Source of the DNA: Bog-756 sp963738545
GTDB taxonomy: Bacteria > Actinomycetota > Acidimicrobiia > Acidimicrobiales > RAAP-2
Direction of reading: 5' to 3'
DNA: 64,000 bases
Assembly (NCBI GenBank): GCA_963738545.1
Contig: CAVTXA010000008.1
Coordinates: 682,001-746,000 of the forward strand
Of the stretch, positions 60,316 through 64,000 are shown piece after piece. The position numbers and the translations under genes are program-made. A model generated the notes under the pieces. The model saw nothing but the letters and a program-made list of their open reading frames with translations. It was not told the origin of the DNA and made no database searches. Within the stretch, counting starts at the first letter, position 1, and each line of letters opens with the position of its first letter.

Positions 60316-61263
60316 GTGATCGAGCGGTCCGAACAGGGTGCGGACCCCAGCGCGGCCGCCGCCAGCGGGCTCGTCGGGATGCCATCATCGGGGGTGGGGC
60401 CTGCGCAACTATCCCCGCGGGACTCGTCGCCCGCCCCCGCCCCCACCCCTGGTGGCGACGTGTCGCTCGGTGACCAACTGGCCACCGGAGGTGCGCCCGA
60501 TTCCCCGGCGTCGGCGTGGATGTGGTTCCTGTTCTTCTGCCTCGGCTTCCTGGCCGGACAGATCGTGGCGGAGATCTTCGCCGCCGTGACCGCCGGGATC
60601 GAGGGGTCGTCCGCCTCCCTCACCAGCATCGCCAAACTGAATGAACCCCCCACCTGGTACATCGTGTCCACGCTGCTCGGACTGTGGGCCGGGTTCTTCG
60701 GGGCGGCCTGGCTGGCCACGGGGGTGCGGGGCACCAAGAGCTTCGTTCGCGATCTGGGCCTCCGCTTCCGGTGGCGGGACGTGCTGGGCGTGCCGATCGG
60801 TGTGGGCGGCCAGATCCTGGTCGCACTGGTGTACATCCCGATCTCGCACCACGTCCACAACTTCAGCCAGCGCTTCGACGCCCCGAGCCAACGCCTCACC
60901 GGCGGCTCCCACGGCGCAGGGTTCTTCCTCGTCGCCGTCCTGACCGTGGTCGGTGCCCCCTTCTTCGAGGAGCTGTACTTCCGGGGCGTCCTCCTCCGGG
61001 CCCTGGCCCGGCTGTTCGGGACGGTGGGCGGGTGGGTGGGTCCCGCCCTGGCCATCGTCGTCACCGGGCTGGTGTTCGCGCTCTTCCATTTCGAGGCGCT
61101 CCAGTACACCGGACTGGCGCTCTTCGGCATCATCTTGTCGTTCGTCTCCTATCGAACCGGCCGACTGGGCATGAACATGGTGGCCCACGCCTCGTTCAAC
61201 CTCACCGCCGTGGTAGCCGCCGTGGTGGCCCCGTTGGCCCTGGTCCACGGGGCCCTGGTCTGA
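60316..61263 (+). CDS. CPBP family intramembrane metalloprotease
   Basis: A 315-aa protein with a ~55-residue Pro/Ser-rich N terminus and eight or so helices. The CPBP (Abi/CAAX) motif EExxxR is E218-E219-L-Y-F-R223 in FFEELYFRGVLLRAL; the second motif is FALFHFEALQY and the third MNMVAHASFNL. Members cleave peptides in the membrane or act in protein maturation or bacteriocin self-immunity. GTG 60316 is set by the -10 box; ftsH is divergent across ~100 bp. The next gene starts directly after its stop, so they probably share an mRNA. Confidence 0.88.
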   Translation: MIERSEQGADPSAAAASGLVGMPSSGVGPAQLSPRDSSPAPAPTPGGDVSLGDQLATGGAPDSPASAWMWFLFFCLGFLAGQIVAEIFAAVTAGIEGSSASLTSIAKLNEPPTWYIVSTLLGLWAGFFGAAWLATGVRGTKSFVRDLGLRFRWRDVLGVPIGVGGQILVALVYIPISHHVHNFSQRFDAPSQRLTGGSHGAGFFLVAVLTVVGAPFFEELYFRGVLLRALARLFGTVGGWVGPALAIVVTGLVFALFHFEALQYTGLALFGIILSFVSYRTGRLGMNMVAHASFNLTAVVAAVVAPLALVHGALV

Positions 61264-61264
61264 G

Positions 61265-63736
61265 ATGACCGCCCCCGTCGACGTCGCCCCCGCGCCGGTC
61301 CCCCTCGGTCCGACGCCGGCCCTGGCCCACGAGACCCCCTCGTGGTCGCGCCGGCTGACCGGGCGATCGTCGTGGCCCGGGTGGGCCAACCTGGTCGTGG
61401 TGGTCGGGGTGACGCTCGTGGCTCTGAGCCAACTCCACCCCTCGCTCCTGCTGGCCAACACCACCACGGCGGGCGGCGACACCGGGGCCCACGTGATGCT
61501 CCCGGCGTTCCTCAAGTCCCACCTGTTGGTCCACGGCCAGGTGACCGGCTGGGACCCGGACTGGTACGACGGGTTTCCGCTCTACACCTTCTACTTCCCC
61601 CTACCCGGCCTCATCACCGTGCTGTTCAACGCGGTGTTCTCCTACGACGTCGCCTTCAAGCTGGTCACCGTGCTCGGCACGCTGACGCTGCCCGTCTGCG
61701 CCTGGGCCTTCGGTCGGCTGGCCGGCCTGCGGGACCCCGGTCCGGGATGCCTGGCCGCGGCCACGCTCCCGTTCCTGTTCGAGCCGAGCTTCACCATCTA
61801 CGGGGGCAACATCCTGTCCACCCTGGCCGGGGAGTACTCCTTCTCCCTCAGCCTCTCGTTCGCCCTCCTCTTCCTCGGCGTCTGGGCCAAGGGGCTCCGC
61901 ACCGGCCGCTACCGGGCCCTGGCCGCCGTGCTCTTCGCCGTCACCCTCCTTTGCCACCTGCTGCCTGCGCTGTTCGCCGCGGCCGGGGCCGTGGTGTGGC
62001 TGTTCCTGGACGCCGACGTGGTGAGGGGGGTCCGCACCGGGATCCGGGGCCGACTCGCCCGTCGGCGCTGGTCGAGGCGGCTGGTGTGGTCGCTCGTGGC
62101 CGGTGCGGTCGGCATGGGACTCAGCGCATGGTGGCTCCTGCCGTTCGCCACGGGTCAGGCGTACACCACCAACATGGGCTACACCAAGGTGCTCGGCTTC
62201 CCCCATCTGCTCTTCCCGGCCTCGGCCCGATGGGTACTGGCGGCCGATGTCATCGGGCTGGTGGCCATGGTGGTCAGGCGCAACCGGGTGGCCCTGTTCA
62301 TCGTCGTGATGGGCGCACTCTCGGCCGCCGCCGTCTGCCTCGATCCCGCCAACAAGCTCTACAACGCCCGTTTCCTGCCCTTCTGGTTCCTCTGCCTCTA
62401 CCTCCTGGCCGGCTACGCCTTGGCCGAGGTGGTGTCGGCCGTGGCCCGTCGGGACCGTCGGCGCCGACTGGACCAGTGGGTGTCCGTCGTCCGGGGTCGA
62501 CTGGGCGCGGTGCATGAGATCCCCTGGCAGCCCGGGGCCAGGATCAGCCGCTTCCGGCGACCCAGCCCGAGCGGGTTCCCGGCCGGCGCGGTGGTCGGAC
62601 CGCTGGTGGCCCTAGCCGCGGCGTGCCTGGTCGTCGTGCCCCCCTTGGCCCTTTCCGCCTCGACGCTGAGCCACGTGGGCGTGACCGTGGGTGCCGACCA
62701 GCCCAGCGCCTGGGCGGACTGGAACTACTCGGGGTATGAGCGGAAGCCCGACTATCCCGAGTACCACGCGGTGATCCAGATGATGGCCAAGGTCGGGGCC
62801 CAACAGGGATGTGGCCGGGCGATGTGGGAGTACGACCCTTCACTCAACCGGTTCGGCACCACCATGTCGCTGATGCTGCTGCCCTACTGGACCAACGGCT
62901 GCGTCGATTCGATGGAGGGCCTGCTGTTCGAGTCCGCCTCCTCCACGCCGTTCCACTTCATCAACCAGAACGAGTTGTCGGTCAATCCGTCCAATGCCGT
63001 GGTCGGTCTGCCCTACGGCGGCCTCAACGTGCCCCTCGGGATCGAGCACCTTCAGCAGATGGGGGTGAGGTACTTCCTGGCCGCCTCGACCACGGTCGAG
63101 ACGGCTGCGGCGGCCGACCCCAGCCTCACCGAGGTGGCATCCAGTGGGCCCTGGCGCACCAGCTACAACGGCGAGGCCCTCGACACCACCTGGAAGGTCT
63201 ACAAAGTGGCCAACTCGTCCCTGGTGCAGCCACTCACCGACCAGCCGGTGGTGTGGAAGGGCGTGTCGCCCACCCAGGCGAGCTGGCTGGCCCCTGCGGT
63301 GAGCTGGTACGACGACCCCAGCCGCTGGAACGTGGTCCCCCTGGCCGACGGCCCGACGGCCTGGCCACGGGTGCCGGTCACCCAGACCCACCCCGAGGCC
63401 GTGCCCGAGCCGGCCACCACGGTGTCCCACGTGGTCCAGACGGATAGCTCCATCTCCTTCCACGTGGATCGGATCGGCACTCCCGTCGAGGTCCGGGTGT
63501 CGTACTTCCCGAACTGGAAGGCCACCGGGGCAGAGGGTCCCTGGCGAGCGGCACCGAACCTGATGGTGGTGGTCCCGACCAGCCACGACGTCACCCTCCA
63601 CTACGGCAGCTCACCAGCCGACGAGATCGGCCAGGCCATCTCGGTGCTCTCCCTCGTGGCCGTGGTGGCACTGGCAGTGCTGGGCCGTCGGGCCAGGCGC
63701 TCGCGGTCATCGGCCGGCGCCGCAGCCGGGCGCTGA
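61265..63736 (+). CDS. multi-pass GT-C-like membrane glycosyltransferase
   Basis: An 823-aa protein. After a polar N terminus, a first helix leads to TTTAGGDTGAHVMLP with D72 and H76, the acidic first-loop position of GT-C enzymes, then WYDGFPLYTFYFPLPGL. About 11-13 helices run to residue 465, followed by an extracytoplasmic region of ~300 residues (SAWADWNYSGYERKPDYPEYHAVI, VRYFLAASTTVE) and a last helix near 795-810. The layout resembles the YfhO/6-pyruvoyl-tetrahydropterin-synthase-related membrane proteins. ATG 61265 is one base after the CPBP stop. It probably transfers a sugar from a polyprenyl-phosphate donor on the outer face; substrate unknown. Confidence 0.78.
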   Translation: MTAPVDVAPAPVPLGPTPALAHETPSWSRRLTGRSSWPGWANLVVVVGVTLVALSQLHPSLLLANTTTAGGDTGAHVMLPAFLKSHLLVHGQVTGWDPDWYDGFPLYTFYFPLPGLITVLFNAVFSYDVAFKLVTVLGTLTLPVCAWAFGRLAGLRDPGPGCLAAATLPFLFEPSFTIYGGNILSTLAGEYSFSLSLSFALLFLGVWAKGLRTGRYRALAAVLFAVTLLCHLLPALFAAAGAVVWLFLDADVVRGVRTGIRGRLARRRWSRRLVWSLVAGAVGMGLSAWWLLPFATGQAYTTNMGYTKVLGFPHLLFPASARWVLAADVIGLVAMVVRRNRVALFIVVMGALSAAAVCLDPANKLYNARFLPFWFLCLYLLAGYALAEVVSAVARRDRRRRLDQWVSVVRGRLGAVHEIPWQPGARISRFRRPSPSGFPAGAVVGPLVALAAACLVVVPPLALSASTLSHVGVTVGADQPSAWADWNYSGYERKPDYPEYHAVIQMMAKVGAQQGCGRAMWEYDPSLNRFGTTMSLMLLPYWTNGCVDSMEGLLFESASSTPFHFINQNELSVNPSNAVVGLPYGGLNVPLGIEHLQQMGVRYFLAASTTVETAAAADPSLTEVASSGPWRTSYNGEALDTTWKVYKVANSSLVQPLTDQPVVWKGVSPTQASWLAPAVSWYDDPSRWNVVPLADGPTAWPRVPVTQTHPEAVPEPATTVSHVVQTDSSISFHVDRIGTPVEVRVSYFPNWKATGAEGPWRAAPNLMVVVPTSHDVTLHYGSSPADEIGQAISVLSLVAVVALAVLGRRARRSRSSAGAAAGR

Positions 63737-63740
63737 GCCG

Positions 63741-64000
63741 GTGTCCGGGGTCAGCCAACGCACCCTGGGCATGTTCCCCCTGTCCACGGTCCTCTTCCCC
63801 TGCGCCGGTCTGCCCCTCCACGTGTTCGAGCCCCGCTACCGAGCCCTCATCACCGACTGCCTCGCCCAGGACGGCGAGTTCGGCGTGGTGCTGATCGCCC
63901 GGGGTTCGGAGGTGGGCGGCGGGGACCAGCGGGTCGACGTGGGCACCCTGGCCCGGATCGACCAGGTCGCCGAGCTAGAGGACGGGCGGATGCTGGTGAT
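63741..64000 (+). CDS. LON substrate-binding domain protein (3' truncated by window)
   Basis: An open frame runs off the right edge. From GTG 63741 it reads RTLGMFPLSTVLFPCAGLPL, then HVFEPRYRALITDCLAQ and FGVVLIARG, the standard start of the Lon N-terminal (PUA-like) domain found alone in small actinobacterial proteins. An alternative start is ATG 63771. Whether AAA and protease domains follow cannot be seen. It begins 4 nt after the previous stop and is probably co-transcribed. Confidence 0.8.
   Translation, partial: MSGVSQRTLGMFPLSTVLFPCAGLPLHVFEPRYRALITDCLAQDGEFGVVLIARGSEVGGGDQRVDVGTLARIDQVAELEDGRMLV

Noticed and set aside
1..64000. tRNA, rRNA, riboswitch or insertion-sequence features
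   Set aside because: I looked for tRNA-like cloverleaf ends, transposase motifs and terminal inverted repeats by eye and saw none; short or diverged RNA elements could be missed without a covariance-model search.

Overview
The window is a gene-dense stretch of a GC-rich actinobacterial chromosome. It contains coenzyme F420 genes (cofD/fbiA and cofE), a fused biotin carboxylase/BCCP, a WbbL-type rhamnosyltransferase, an AftD-like arabinofuranosyltransferase and a DUF5719 protein. At least nine genes have a TANNNT -10 box 6-7 nt before the start codon, which implies leaderless mRNAs. Two secreted proteins carry 42-residue repeats of the GYWLVASDGGIFAFGDA type, which I associate with Acidimicrobiia. 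Acidimicrobiia is my best guess for the class; this is inference from gene content, not from a marker gene. No rRNA, tRNA, CRISPR array or insertion sequence was seen.

Region 1 (about 0.5-20.1 kb) is a surface-glycan locus. A tightly overlapping plus-strand operon encodes a family 2 glycosyltransferase, a SAM methyltransferase, a GT4 glycosyltransferase, a 1424-aa AftD-like membrane transferase, an HHxxxDG acyltransferase (PapA/condensation-domain type) and a Wzx-like flippase with an N-terminal coiled coil built from 32-residue repeats. After a promoter come a PAPS-type sulfotransferase (+), an FkbM methyltransferase (-), a secreted six-repeat protein broken by a frameshift (-), a secreted formylglycine-type sulfatase (+) and a second secreted protein with a beta-helix plus six repeats (-). 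The first 17.6 kb look less GC-rich than the rest and may be an exchangeable surface-polysaccharide island. Together these genes suggest a sulfated, acylated and methylated envelope glycan.

Region 2 (20.2-32.7 kb) is metabolic and membrane housekeeping: two small membrane proteins, a nitroreductase, a rhodanese-ThiF sulfur-transfer protein, a methylmalonyl-CoA mutase catalytic subunit without B12 domain, an MFS transporter in an operon with three membrane proteins, an M20 peptidase, the biotin carboxylase/BCCP and divergent birA.

Region 3 (32.9-42.2 kb) makes sugar nucleotides and starts glycans: rmlB-like, rmlD, ugd, UDP-xylose synthase, a DPM-like GT2, wbbL, a membrane-anchored Thr/Ser-rich protein, a GDP-mannose-pyrophosphorylase-like enzyme and a galE-like epimerase. 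It resembles the mycobacterial rmlD-wbbL-manB block. Region 4 (42.3-46.2 kb) holds a DEAD-box helicase, an FKBP isomerase and cofE/cofD. Region 5 (46.4-50.9 kb) is three consecutive GT4 glycosyltransferases plus a GDP-deoxymannose reductase, ended by a perfect 12-bp hairpin.

Region 6 (50.9-64.0 kb) has an amphipathic-helix protein with its own promoter, a giant GT2/GT-C fusion followed by DUF5719, a HiPIP-like four-cysteine protein, a 48-aa zinc-ribbon protein, an SRPBCC protein, FtsH with a long Pro/Trp-rich tail, a CPBP protease, another GT-C-like membrane protein and the start of a LON-domain protein.
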